64,000 nucleotides of DNA, from positions 186,001-250,000 of the forward strand of contig NZ_JOBF01000011.1 of NCBI RefSeq assembly GCF_000718635.1, read 5' to 3'. Both the position numbers and the translations under genes were made by a program. This document shows, in pieces, positions 28,287 to 36,216 of the stretch (within the stretch, counting starts at the first letter, position 1; each line of letters starts with the position of its first letter). Below the pieces are notes generated by a model, which saw nothing but the letters and a program-made list of their open reading frames with translations, was not told the origin of the DNA and made no database searches. This DNA is from Streptomyces varsoviensis (GTDB lineage Bacteria > Actinomycetota > Actinomycetes > Streptomycetales > Streptomycetaceae).

Positions 28287-31200
28287 ATGCCTGACACGAC
28301 CGACGACCGGCCGCACGGCCGCGGCTCCGGGTGGGCCGCGCCGCGGGACGAACTCCCGCTGTCCGCCGTGCAGGAGGCCATGTGGGTCGCCTGGCAGCGC
28401 GACCCCGAGCGGTGGGAGCACATCATCCCGCTGGCCCTCGACGTCAGCGGCCGCCTGGACACTGACCGACTTCGGTCGGCCGTAACGGAACTGACGCGCC
28501 GCCACCCCATGCTGCGGGCCCGCGTCGTCGAGACCCGTACCGGAACCCGGCTGTCCTGGGCCGGTGCGGAGGCCCCCGTGCCCTTCACCGTCCGTACGGT
28601 GACCGGCGGACGCTATGACGCCATCGTGGCCGCACGAGCCCCCTTCGACCTGAACCGGGGACCGCTGGCGCGGGTCGAGGTGCTGTACGGGCCGGACTAC
28701 ACGCTCCTGCTGCTCACCGTCCACCACCTCGTCCTGGACGGCACCTCGACCCCCTTCCTCCTCGACGAGCTGCGCCGGGCCTACGGCGGCGAACCGCTCG
28801 GCGAGCCGGAACCCCTCGGCCCGTACGTCGCCCATGCCCAGCGCTCATGGGAACTCGCCCTCGGCCCCGAGGGCGAGCCGCTGCGGGAGTACTGGCGCTC
28901 CGCCCTGGCCGGCACCGGCGACGCAGCGGCCGACCGGCCGCTGCCCGTACGGTCCGAGCCGGACGGCTACCGGCAATTCCCGCTCCCCATCGACCATCAA
29001 CTGTCGGCTGAAGTAAGGAAGTTGGCGAGGCGACTGGGTGTCACCTACTTCACCGTCATGTTCGCCGCCCTCTTCGTGACCCTGCACCGCCACACCGCCT
29101 CGGACGACATCATCGCGTCCGCGCCCTACCACGGGCGATCCGCCCCGGCCCTCGACGGGCGCGTCGGCTTCTTCGTCAACGTGCTGCCGTTCCGGCAGCA
29201 GATCGACGGCTCCCGCACCTACGCGGAGCTGGCGCGCGGGCTGCGGGAGCGGGTACGCGCCGGGGTCGGGCACGGGGACCTGCCGCTGCCCGCGATCCTG
29301 CGTGCGGCGGACCTCACCGGCCCGGCCGGTCGCGCCTGTACGCACCAAGTGGTCCTGCAATACGTGCAGTTCGGCCATGAGGACGACGGCGCTTGGTGTG
29401 GCGGGCCCGATGTGGGGCGGCTGCGGTTCGGCGCCGGGGAGACCTCGTGCGAGCTGCGGCTGCTGGAGCTGACGGACGTACCGGACTACCGGCTCACCGT
29501 CCTGCTGATGGAGGACAGCCACGGCAGCCGCATGCTGTGGAAGGACCCGGACGGCTCGCTCGGCGCGGAACTCCTCGCCTCGCTGGCCCGGGACCACGTG
29601 GCCGTCGTGGCGGACATGGTCGCCGACCCGCACCGCACCGTGGCGGAGGGCCTGGCGCTGCTGCCTGCCGTCAGCGTGCCCCCGGCGCCGACCGCCGTCG
29701 CCGACGCGACGGCCTCGGCCTCGGCCTCGGCCCCGGCCCGTACCGGCGGCGAGTACGGCGATCAGCGCCACACCTCGGCCGCCGCCCCCTCCTCCTCCGC
29801 GCCCTCGCCCTCGGTGGTGCCCGCGCCGGCTCGCGGCTTGACCTCGCCCACCGCCGTCGCGCTCGCCATGATCTGGCAGAGCGTGCTGGGCGTGCCCGTC
29901 GCCTCGGCCGAGGACTCCTTCTTCGAGCTGGGCGGGCATTCCCTGCTCGCGACCACACTGCTCACCCGCGTCGGCCGGCGCTTCGGCGTCGACCTGTCGC
30001 TGCGCGATCTCTTCACCCACCCCGGCTTCGGCGAGCTGGTGGGCGTGATCGAGCGGGCGGCGGCCGACGCGCCGCCCGCCGCCGAGGCCGACGCGGCCCC
30101 GGCGCGCCCGGAGCCCGACGGCGCCTTCCCGGCCTCCCGGTTCCAGGAGAGCATCTGGCTCGCCCAACGGCTGGACCCGGCGCACGCGACATACCACGTG
30201 CCGCTGTCCTGGGAGGTGGAGGGGGAGCTGGACGCGGGGGCCTTGCGGGACGCGCTCGCCGCCGTGATCGCCCGGCACGAGATTCTGCGCACCCGCTTCG
30301 TGGACCGCGACGGCCGGCTGTTCCAGGAGGTGATGCCGCCGTGGACCCCTGAGATCGAGCGGTTCGACCTCACGGGCGGAACCACGCGTAGTGCGGCGGT
30401 CGAGGCGTGGGCCGACGAGGCGGCGTCCGCGCTGTCCCCGGCGGACGGCCGTCTTCTGCGCGCCGCGCTCTTCACCCTCGGCCCGCGCCGCCACGTACTG
30501 TCGCTGTGCGTCCACCACCTCGTGCTCGACGGCGAGTCCGTGCCCGTGCTCGTACGGGAGTTGGAGCGGTGTTACGCGCCGTCAGCTACGGGCGAGGCAC
30601 CGCCGCCGCCCCGGCACCAGTACCGGGACCTGGTGGCGGCCGAGGGGGCGGGGTCGGGCGCGTCCGATGATGTCGCCTACTGGTGCCGCCAGTTGAAGGG
30701 AGCGCCGAGTTCGCTCGGGCTCGCCGCCCCCGCCTCGGTCGAGCCGTTGGGGAACTTGGGGCTGGAGCTGTCGCCCGACGTGGCGCGCGAGCTGCTGCCC
30801 GTACAGCGTGCGGAGAAGGTCTCGGCCTTCATGGTCCAGGCGACCGCGGTGGCCGCCGCCCTGCACCGCTGGACCGGTCTCACGGATCTCACCTTCGGCA
30901 TCCCGGTGGCCCATCGCGGTCCGGCCGCCTTCCCGGACGTCATCGGGCCGTGCCTCAACACGCTGGTGCTGCGCTCCCGGTGCACCCCGGAGATGACGCT
31001 CGCCGACCTGCTGCGCGCGCTGCGGGAGGAGATCATCGACGCCTTCGAGCACCGGGCGGCGTCGTTCGAGGACGTGGTGCGCGGCCTCGCGCCGAGGCGG
31101 TCGCCGGGGCAGACGCCGTACGCGGACGTCCTGCTCAACAGCGTCAGCCTGACCAACTGGTCGGGGCGGCTGGGGGACGCCCGGCTGCGGCCCGTGGACT

Positions 31201-31547
31201 TCGTCGCGCGGCGCACGGAGACGAGCAAGTTCCCTGTGACCATTACCTTCGCGGAACGGGACGCGGGGCTGCGGGGCTCCCTGGCCTACCGGGGCGACCG
31301 GGTCGGGGCCGATGCCGCCGGCCGGCTGGCGGACGGGATCTCCGCGGTCCTCGGCCATTTCCGGGCACTGCTGCCGGAACCGGTATTCGGGCGAGGGGCT
31401 GCGGGGCCGGCCCGGGGCGGGGCGCCGGTACCGGGCGGAGCACCGAGCCCGGACCGGCTACGGAGCCCGGCCCGTACGCCGAGCCCGGCCCGTACGCCGA
31501 GCTCTTCGCTTGGGCCGACCCAGGGAAGGAACGGAGCGAACTCATGA
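28287..31547 (+). CDS. NRPS protein C-PCP-C lacking an A domain
   Basis: A 1086-residue protein with two condensation domains around one carrier. C1 (about 20-440) has HHLVLDG near residue 146; the carrier FFELGGHSLLA has its serine near 550; C2 (about 610-1030) has HHLVLDG near 743. Both C active sites are intact. With no A domain, the carrier must be charged by the free A enzyme just upstream. With no thioesterase, C2 may release the product by condensing it with a soluble amine or alcohol, or by cyclisation. The start is the ATG at 28287 behind AGGAGGA; an ATG at 28269 is less well placed. The C-terminal tail is built from an 18-bp repeat. ATGA overlap with the oxidoreductase gene. Confidence 0.9.
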   Translation: MPDTTDDRPHGRGSGWAAPRDELPLSAVQEAMWVAWQRDPERWEHIIPLALDVSGRLDTDRLRSAVTELTRRHPMLRARVVETRTGTRLSWAGAEAPVPFTVRTVTGGRYDAIVAARAPFDLNRGPLARVEVLYGPDYTLLLLTVHHLVLDGTSTPFLLDELRRAYGGEPLGEPEPLGPYVAHAQRSWELALGPEGEPLREYWRSALAGTGDAAADRPLPVRSEPDGYRQFPLPIDHQLSAEVRKLARRLGVTYFTVMFAALFVTLHRHTASDDIIASAPYHGRSAPALDGRVGFFVNVLPFRQQIDGSRTYAELARGLRERVRAGVGHGDLPLPAILRAADLTGPAGRACTHQVVLQYVQFGHEDDGAWCGGPDVGRLRFGAGETSCELRLLELTDVPDYRLTVLLMEDSHGSRMLWKDPDGSLGAELLASLARDHVAVVADMVADPHRTVAEGLALLPAVSVPPAPTAVADATASASASAPARTGGEYGDQRHTSAAAPSSSAPSPSVVPAPARGLTSPTAVALAMIWQSVLGVPVASAEDSFFELGGHSLLATTLLTRVGRRFGVDLSLRDLFTHPGFGELVGVIERAAADAPPAAEADAAPARPEPDGAFPASRFQESIWLAQRLDPAHATYHVPLSWEVEGELDAGALRDALAAVIARHEILRTRFVDRDGRLFQEVMPPWTPEIERFDLTGGTTRSAAVEAWADEAASALSPADGRLLRAALFTLGPRRHVLSLCVHHLVLDGESVPVLVRELERCYAPSATGEAPPPPRHQYRDLVAAEGAGSGASDDVAYWCRQLKGAPSSLGLAAPASVEPLGNLGLELSPDVARELLPVQRAEKVSAFMVQATAVAAALHRWTGLTDLTFGIPVAHRGPAAFPDVIGPCLNTLVLRSRCTPEMTLADLLRALREEIIDAFEHRAASFEDVVRGLAPRRSPGQTPYADVLLNSVSLTNWSGRLGDARLRPVDFVARRTETSKFPVTITFAERDAGLRGSLAYRGDRVGADAAGRLADGISAVLGHFRALLPEPVFGRGAAGPARGGAPVPGGAPSPDRLRSPARTPSPARTPSSSLGPTQGRNGANS
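31445..31498. repeat. 18-bp in-frame repeat at the C-PCP-C C-terminus
   Basis: Three units (31445-31462, 31463-31480 and 31481-31498) of GAGCCCGGCCCGTACGCC type; the last two are identical. They encode a Pro/Ser/Arg tail after C2. The exact identity of two copies suggests a recent duplication. Confidence 0.9.
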
Positions 31548-32431
31548 GGAAATTTCGATTCGGCGTCAATCTGAATTCAGCAACCAGCCATCAGGAGTGG
31601 ACGCGGAAGTGCCGCGCGGCTCAGTCGCACGGATTCGACGTGCTCACGGTTCCGGACCATCTCGGAGTGCAGGCTCCGTTCCCCGCGCTGGTCGCGGCGG
31701 CGGCGGTGACGGAAAGGGTTCGAGTTTCAACATTCGTGCTCAACTGTGCTTTCTGGAACCCGGTTCTGTTGACTCGCGAGGTCATGACAACTGATCGGCT
31801 CACCGATCGGCGGCTCGAAGTGGGGCTGGGCACCGGATATGTGCGTTCGGAGTTCGACAAGGCGGGGGTGGAGTGGGGCACGGCCGGCAGCCGTGTCGAT
31901 GGTTTGGAACGGACGGCCGCGGAACTGACCCGGCTGCTGGACCACCCCCGCGAACTGGGGGACACTCAGCCGCCTGCCCGGCCGCCGCTCCTCATCGGCG
32001 GCAACGGCGACCGGGTAATGGGGCTGGCGGCGCGCCACGCCGATATCGTCGCGTTCACCGGAGCCGTACTCAAACGCGGGGCCACGCGTGGCACCTTGCA
32101 GCTCCTTGACGCGGACACGGTCGCGGAACGGGTGGCGTATTTCGAGAAGACCGCCGGCGATCGCGCGCCCGGAATCGAGCGCAACATTCTGGTCCAGGCC
32201 GTCGTGGTGACGGACCGGCGGCGCGCCGCGGCGGAGACGCTGTGCCGCCGGATGCCGCACCTGACGCCCGATCAAGCTCTTGAGGCGCCCACGGTGTTGA
32301 TGGGCACGGTGAAGGAGATCGTGGAGCAGTTGCGGGAACGGCGGGAGCGGTACGGCTTCTCTTACGTCAGCGTGCATGAATCGGCAATGACGGATTTCAC
32401 ACCGGTCATCGAGGCGCTTGCCGGCCAGTGA
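31544..32431 (+). CDS. LLM-class F420-dependent oxidoreductase (MSMEG_2516 type)
   Basis: A 295-residue luciferase-like TIM-barrel oxidoreductase. The start FRFGVNL, DVLTVPDHLG, VSTFVLNCAFWNPVLLTREV, LEVGLGTGYVRSEFDKAGV and PPLLIGGNGDRVM follow the MSMEG_2516 subfamily of F420-dependent enzymes. It overlaps the NRPS gene before it (ATGA), so it belongs to the cluster. The assembly line has a KS but no ketoreductase, so I infer that it reduces the beta-keto intermediate with F420H2; in pepstatin biosynthesis an F420H2-dependent enzyme makes statine in this way. FMN-dependent oxygenation is the alternative. The first 250 bases use many A/T-ending codons, unlike the neighbours. Confidence 0.88.
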   Translation: MRKFRFGVNLNSATSHQEWTRKCRAAQSHGFDVLTVPDHLGVQAPFPALVAAAAVTERVRVSTFVLNCAFWNPVLLTREVMTTDRLTDRRLEVGLGTGYVRSEFDKAGVEWGTAGSRVDGLERTAAELTRLLDHPRELGDTQPPARPPLLIGGNGDRVMGLAARHADIVAFTGAVLKRGATRGTLQLLDADTVAERVAYFEKTAGDRAPGIERNILVQAVVVTDRRRAAAETLCRRMPHLTPDQALEAPTVLMGTVKEIVEQLRERRERYGFSYVSVHESAMTDFTPVIEALAGQ

Positions 32432-32535
32432 GTTTTAGGCCAAGGGGTTTTTCAGGCAGTGAGCTTCCAGGCGGTGAGTTCCGGACAGTGGATTTTCGGC
32501 CAGCGAGTTCTCGGGCGGTGAGTTTCCGGACGGCG
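32424..32535. repeat. Degenerate 15-bp repeat derived from the oxidoreductase gene end
   Basis: About seven units resembling GGCGGTGAGTTTCCG follow each other at 14-16 bp spacing. The first contains the stop codon of the LLM oxidoreductase gene. The array lies between that gene and the LuxR promoter. Confidence 0.85.
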
Positions 32536-32628
32536 CGTTAATGGGTAGGGAGGCGGGAGCCGAGGCGGCGGTGCCGCGTCTGCCGCCTCTCCGAAATAGG
32601 CACCCTGATAGGCGGCTCAGGGCAAGAC

Positions 32629-32661
32629 TTGACACTCTGTATATGGAATACAGGATTCCAT
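32629..32661 (+). promoter_or_regulatory. Promoter with two interleaved dyads before the LuxR gene
   Basis: TTGACA (32629-32634) and CAGGAT (32651-32656), 16 bp apart, match a vegetative streptomycete promoter. Two perfect inverted repeats overlap within it: CTGTAT-N5-ATACAG (32637-32653) and ATGGAAT-N5-ATTCCAT (32643-32661). They share bases, so two proteins or two binding states would exclude each other. This looks like the control point of the cluster regulator. Confidence 0.65.
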
Positions 32662-32753
32662 CGGGTTACGTTGAGCGGGACCATGTGATCCGTGCGTGCC
32701 TGGGAGTGCAGTCTTATGCCCGTCGAGCAGTTATCCCCTGGTGTGATGACACC

Positions 32754-32769
32754 GCCCTCCGCGGAGGGC
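32754..32769. promoter_or_regulatory. 16-bp GC palindrome in the LuxR leader
   Basis: GCCCTCCGCGGAGGGC is a perfect palindrome 63 bp before the LuxR start codon. It could be an operator or, in the transcript, a short hairpin affecting the leader. Its role is unknown. Confidence 0.4.
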
Positions 32770-32831
32770 CGACTTCCCGCGGGGGACGCCGGGCGGATTG
32801 CGCGGGGCGCGCGTAAGGGGAGTCCTTGAGA

Positions 32832-33479
32832 ATGTCGATTGCCGTAGCCGTGCTCGCCGATGACCCGATAACCGAAGAAGGCGCCATCGTGCGCCTGAAC
32901 TCTTACGACGAGATTTCAGCGCGTTCCCTGGATTCATGCCACGCCGACAGCGCCTTCGATGTTCTGCTCGTCCTGGCCAACGGGGTGACCGGATCCATGC
33001 TCACCAGGGTGGCGCGGGTGCGCCGGGAAAGCGGCGGCGGAGGGCGCGGGGTGCCAGTGGTGCTCGTCGCCAACGAATTCCCGGAACACTCCATGCTCCG
33101 CGCCATCAGTCTCGGACTTGTCAACCTGCTCTACCGGAAGGAGAGCAGCTTCAACGCCATCGCGCGCGCCGTCGTATCGGCCGCGCGAGGCTGTACGAAG
33201 CCCGGCGGCGACGGGGTGCAGCAGCGGCTCATCGGCCAGATCAAGGCGATCCGCGAAACCGCGCTCATCCCGCACGGGCTCAACGTCGCCGGCCTGGGGG
33301 CCAGAGAGGTCAACGTGCTCAGACTGCTGGCGGACGGCCTGAGCACCAAAGAAGTGGCGGGCCGGATCGGCTGCTCCGAACGCACCATAAAGAGCGTCAT
33401 CCACCAGCTCGTGGCCCGCCACAACCTCAAGAACCGCACGCACGCCGTGGCGTTCGCGCTGCGCACCGGAGTGCTGTAA
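32832..33479 (+). CDS. LuxR/NarL-family regulator with atypical receiver
   Basis: A 215-residue regulator at the end of the NRPS/PKS cluster. The C-terminus is a clear LuxR helix-turn-helix: LGAREVNVLRLLADGLSTKEVAGRIGCSERTIKSVIHQLVARHNLKNRT in sequence order, with recognition-helix residues SERTIKSVIHQL. The N-terminus resembles a response-regulator fold, but the phospho-acceptor position reads DVLLVLANG instead of an Asp followed by a Pro/Gly turn, so phosphorylation is unlikely. This is the atypical, ligand-sensing or constitutive type common in antibiotic clusters. I start at the ATG at 32832, with GGGGAG ten bases upstream; a TTG at 32826 is possible. Its long leader with palindromes suggests tight control; it is the likely pathway activator. 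Confidence 0.88.
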   Translation: MSIAVAVLADDPITEEGAIVRLNSYDEISARSLDSCHADSAFDVLLVLANGVTGSMLTRVARVRRESGGGGRGVPVVLVANEFPEHSMLRAISLGLVNLLYRKESSFNAIARAVVSAARGCTKPGGDGVQQRLIGQIKAIRETALIPHGLNVAGLGAREVNVLRLLADGLSTKEVAGRIGCSERTIKSVIHQLVARHNLKNRTHAVAFALRTGVL

Positions 33480-33497
33480 CGCAGGTGTCACCCCCCC

Positions 33498-33523
33498 ACC
33501 CGCGGCCGAAGCCGGCCGCGGGT
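33498..33523. terminator. Bidirectional terminator between LuxR and epoxide hydrolase genes
   Basis: ACCCGCGGCCG (33498-33508) pairs perfectly with 33513-33523 across the loop AAGC. It sits in the 54-bp gap between two convergent genes, marking the right end of the cluster transcript. Confidence 0.85.
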
Positions 33524-33533
33524 CTTCAGCGCG

Positions 33534-34532
33534 TCACTCGGCTTCGCCGGACTCCGGCAGCCCGCCCAGAAACTCGATCAGAGCCGCGTTGACCTCGTCG
33601 GGCCGCTCCTGCTGGGTCCAGTGCCCGCAGCCGGGCAGCAACACGGTGTCGCGCAGCTTCGGGGCGACGGCGGTGAGGTTCTTCAGATACACGTCCATGC
33701 CGTGGAAGGACACCACCATGTCCCGGTCCCCGTAGACGTACAGCGCAGGCACCTCGATCCGCAGCCCCCGGAACACGGCCGTCAGCTCGTGGTTGCGCTG
33801 AATATTGCGGTACCAGTTGAGGGGCCCGGTGAAGGCGCGGTCCCCGTGTTCGGCATAGTCCCGCGTGAACGCCTCGATATCCTCCGGCGTGAGCCAGCCG
33901 GGCAGTTGTTCCGGCTCCTGGATCGTGTCCAGTAGCGAGGCGCCCTCGGGAATGACCCAGGGGCGGGGCGTCGCGGTGGCGGGATTGTCGCCCGAACCGC
34001 TGTAGAGCGTACGGCGGAAGCTGGACGCCGGGTCCCGGGCCAACTCGGCGTCCGCGACGCCAGGTTGCTGGAAGTAGAGCTGATAGAACCCGTCGCCGTA
34101 GTGCTCCCGGCTGTCCTCCAGCGAACCCAGCCCCGCCGGCGGCGCCGGCGGCACACTGAGCCCCGCGACACCCCGCACGACATCCGGCCGCAGCAACGCA
34201 CTGGCCCACGCCACCGGCGCCCCCCAGTCGTGCCCCACGACCACGGCCCGCTCCTCACCGAGCGCGTGGATGAGCCCGATCACATCCCCGGTCAGATGCA
34301 GCAGGCTGTAAGCCTCGACATCCTCGGGCTGCTCACTGCGCGCATACCCCCGCTGATCAGGCGCCACCACCCGATACCCCGCATCCGCCAGTGGCCCGAA
34401 CTGATGCCGCCACGAATACCAACTCTCCGGAAACCCGTGCAACAACACGACCAGAGGCCCCCGCCCCTGCTCCGCGATATGCAGCCTGACTCCGTTGACC
34501 TCGACAAACCTGTGCTCGACGGTGGAGCTCAC
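33534..34532 (-). CDS. Alpha/beta hydrolase, epoxide hydrolase type
   Basis: A 332-residue soluble epoxide hydrolase-like enzyme. The oxyanion motif HGFPESW is at residues 32-38, the nucleophile elbow is GHDWGAP (Asp102) and the histidine segment GCGHWTQQERPDEV lies near residue 300. An Asp nucleophile points to epoxide hydrolase or haloalkane dehalogenase; HGFPE favours the former. It would open an epoxide to a diol in the cytosol. I start at the GTG at 34532, which follows GGGAGG. It converges on the NRPS cluster across a strong terminator, so it is probably outside the cluster, but a tailoring role is not excluded. Confidence 0.88.
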   Translation of the reverse strand: MSSTVEHRFVEVNGVRLHIAEQGRGPLVVLLHGFPESWYSWRHQFGPLADAGYRVVAPDQRGYARSEQPEDVEAYSLLHLTGDVIGLIHALGEERAVVVGHDWGAPVAWASALLRPDVVRGVAGLSVPPAPPAGLGSLEDSREHYGDGFYQLYFQQPGVADAELARDPASSFRRTLYSGSGDNPATATPRPWVIPEGASLLDTIQEPEQLPGWLTPEDIEAFTRDYAEHGDRAFTGPLNWYRNIQRNHELTAVFRGLRIEVPALYVYGDRDMVVSFHGMDVYLKNLTAVAPKLRDTVLLPGCGHWTQQERPDEVNAALIEFLGGLPESGEAE

Positions 34533-34666
34533 GCATCCTCCCAACGTGCCAAAGGGGCTTGGACTCTACCCGTCCCCACACTCGCCCGGCGAGAGGTGCC
34601 GTACGCACGGGGGCGAGCCCCGACAACTCGGCACTCGCCCCGCCACACTTCCGCCCCACACGGCCA

Positions 34667-34852
34667 TCACCCGCAAGCGGCATACTCCACAAACCGCCCC
34701 CACTCGCCCCGCCCGAAAACGAGATGGGGCCGCTTCGCGTCCTTGGAGTCCCTGACCGACACGGCTTGCTCGGTGATAGCGACCTCGACGCAGTTGTCGC
34801 CTTCGGTGCCGCTGTAGCTGGACTTGAACCAGGCCAGTTCTGGCGAGCTCAC
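34667..34852 (-). CDS. DUF397 protein (first copy)
   Basis: A 61-residue DUF397 protein. It has the usual LAWFKSSYSGTEGDNCVEVA start and the VRDSKD block. The GTG at 34852 follows GGAGG. It is about 68% identical (40 of 59 residues) to the next DUF397 upstream, so the two arose by tandem duplication. DUF397 proteins pair with XRE regulators in streptomycetes (WhiJ/BldB-type systems) and may antagonise them. It is the third gene of the XRE-DUF397-DUF397 set. Confidence 0.85.
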   Translation of the reverse strand: MSSPELAWFKSSYSGTEGDNCVEVAITEQAVSVRDSKDAKRPHLVFGRGEWGRFVEYAACG

Positions 34853-34929
34853 GATGCGCCTCCACTCTGCTCCAGCAGGCCCCGAGGAAAGGGGGCCTGT
34901 AGGAGGAGTACCGCCTGAGCGGCGCGACG

Positions 34930-35115
34930 TCAGCTCCGGGTGGCATACCGCACGAACTGCGCCCACTCGCGCCGCCCGATGGCGAAGTGGGGACGGGAGG
35001 TGTCTTTGGAATCCCGTACACAGACGGCGTGTTCGGTGATGGCCACCTCTATGCAGTTGTCGCCCGCGGTGCCGCTGTAGCTGGACTTGAACCAGGTGAG
35101 TTCGGTCGTGGTCAT
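34930..35115 (-). CDS. DUF397 protein (second copy)
   Basis: A 61-residue DUF397 protein (LTWFKSSYSGTAGDNCIEVA then VRDSKDTSRPHF). Its ATG overlaps the stop codon of the XRE regulator gene, so the two are translationally coupled and probably act as a pair. In such systems the XRE protein binds DNA and the small acidic DUF397 partner modulates it, often affecting development or antibiotic output. It is likely the primary partner; the distal copy is a duplicate. Confidence 0.88.
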   Translation of the reverse strand: MTTTELTWFKSSYSGTAGDNCIEVAITEHAVCVRDSKDTSRPHFAIGRREWAQFVRYATRS

Positions 35116-35981
35116 AGTGCTCCTCTGATCCGCTCCATCAGACCCACGGAGTCCTCGGGACTGAGGGCCTGTGAACGGGGTGTCGCATACCGTTGATGCA
35201 GGATGGCCGCCTCTTTAGGGCTAGCGATCAGCCGGCCGTTCTCCTGCCCTTCGGAGTACGCGAGCCGTCTGCCGTCGGTGGTCTCCAGAAGGGATAGGGG
35301 GCCGTCCAGACCCGCGTGCCGACGGCTGCACGTAGGCATGACCTGGATCGAAGTGTTGCGCAGGGTGGCGAGGTCCAGGATGCGATCCAACTGGCCGACC
35401 GTGACCTCGAAGCCGCCGAGTCCGCGTCGCAGGATGTGCTCTTCCATGATGAAGCTGAACTCGGTGTTGGGGCGCTCATTGAGCAACCGCTGACGCTCCA
35501 TGCGTGCGGCCACCTGCGCCTCCATCTGTTCGTCCGACAGGGGAGGGATGCGGTTCTCGAACGCCGCGCGGGCGTATGCCTCCGTCTGCAACAGCCCTGG
35601 CACCAGACGACACTCGTACGTACCGAGAGTCGCCGCGATCTTCTCCAGTCTCGCCCACTCCCGGAACCACGCGGCCAGCCCCGGGCGGCGCGTCAGGTGC
35701 CTTGCTGCCTTTCGCAGGGCGTTCGTGTTCCCGAGCACGCCCTCCGCCCGTTCCACGAAGTCCTTGTCCGGCATGCGGCGACCCAATTCGATGGACGCGA
35801 CGGTGTGTTGTGAGAAGCGCACCACGTCGCCGAGTTCTGTTCGGCTGAGTCCCGCGTGTTCGCGCAGGGCTTGGACTATCGCGCCGAAGGTGCGCATGCT
35901 GTCGGAGGAGTCCGGTTCCCTCTCCCAGTCGCGCGCTTCGTCCTCGCGCGTTTCGTCCGGCGGATCGGTCATGTCGGTCAT
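35112..35981 (-). CDS. XRE-family regulator with DUF5753 (WhiJ-like)
   Basis: A 289-residue regulator. Residues about 30-85 form a helix-turn-helix (LREHAGLSRTELGDVVRFSQHTVASIELGRRMP), and the rest is the DUF5753 ligand or partner domain (WARLEKIAATLGTYECRLVPGLLQTEAYARA in order). It is the DNA-binding half of an XRE/DUF397 cassette of the WhiJ type that is abundant and redundant in streptomycetes. A strong GGAGGT site precedes the ATG at 35981. Followed by two DUF397 genes. The target is unknown; autoregulation is usual. Confidence 0.88.
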   Translation of the reverse strand: MTDMTDPPDETREDEARDWEREPDSSDSMRTFGAIVQALREHAGLSRTELGDVVRFSQHTVASIELGRRMPDKDFVERAEGVLGNTNALRKAARHLTRRPGLAAWFREWARLEKIAATLGTYECRLVPGLLQTEAYARAAFENRIPPLSDEQMEAQVAARMERQRLLNERPNTEFSFIMEEHILRRGLGGFEVTVGQLDRILDLATLRNTSIQVMPTCSRRHAGLDGPLSLLETTDGRRLAYSEGQENGRLIASPKEAAILHQRYATPRSQALSPEDSVGLMERIRGAL

Positions 35982-36216
35982 ACGCGGCCACCTCCAGGTG
36001 ACGTGAATTCCCCGCGCTCAATTGACACAGCGTGACCACATGTTGTGCGTGCTGTCCATATCGGAACCGCGTACGTGCGCCGCCCGTACGCGGTTCCCCG
36101 CTGGTCAGTCCTCCTTTAGCGCTCGTAAGGGCGAGGGCTGAGCAGCCGAATTCGGTACGACTGCTGGTTACCGTACGTGCTTTCAGGTGGAGGTGTGCCG
36201 CCGAGGGCTCGACGGC

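Larger units (their letters stand above)
32536..32831. other. Upstream region of the LuxR-type regulator gene
   Basis: With the preceding repeat this makes a 400-bp gap without a gene. It holds a promoter with two interleaved dyads (32629-32661) and a 16-bp GC palindrome (32754-32769), both listed separately. The patch near 32620-32670 is strikingly AT-rich for this genome. GGGGAG at 32816-32821 is the ribosome site. Confidence 0.7.

Noticed and set aside
32536..32831. Small gene between the oxidoreductase and LuxR genes (ATG at 32541)
   Set aside because: The frame has poor codon bias, no family match and crosses the promoter dyads.
36020..36050. Rightward TTGACA promoter near 36023
   Set aside because: No plus-strand gene follows and no -10 hexamer is correctly spaced.
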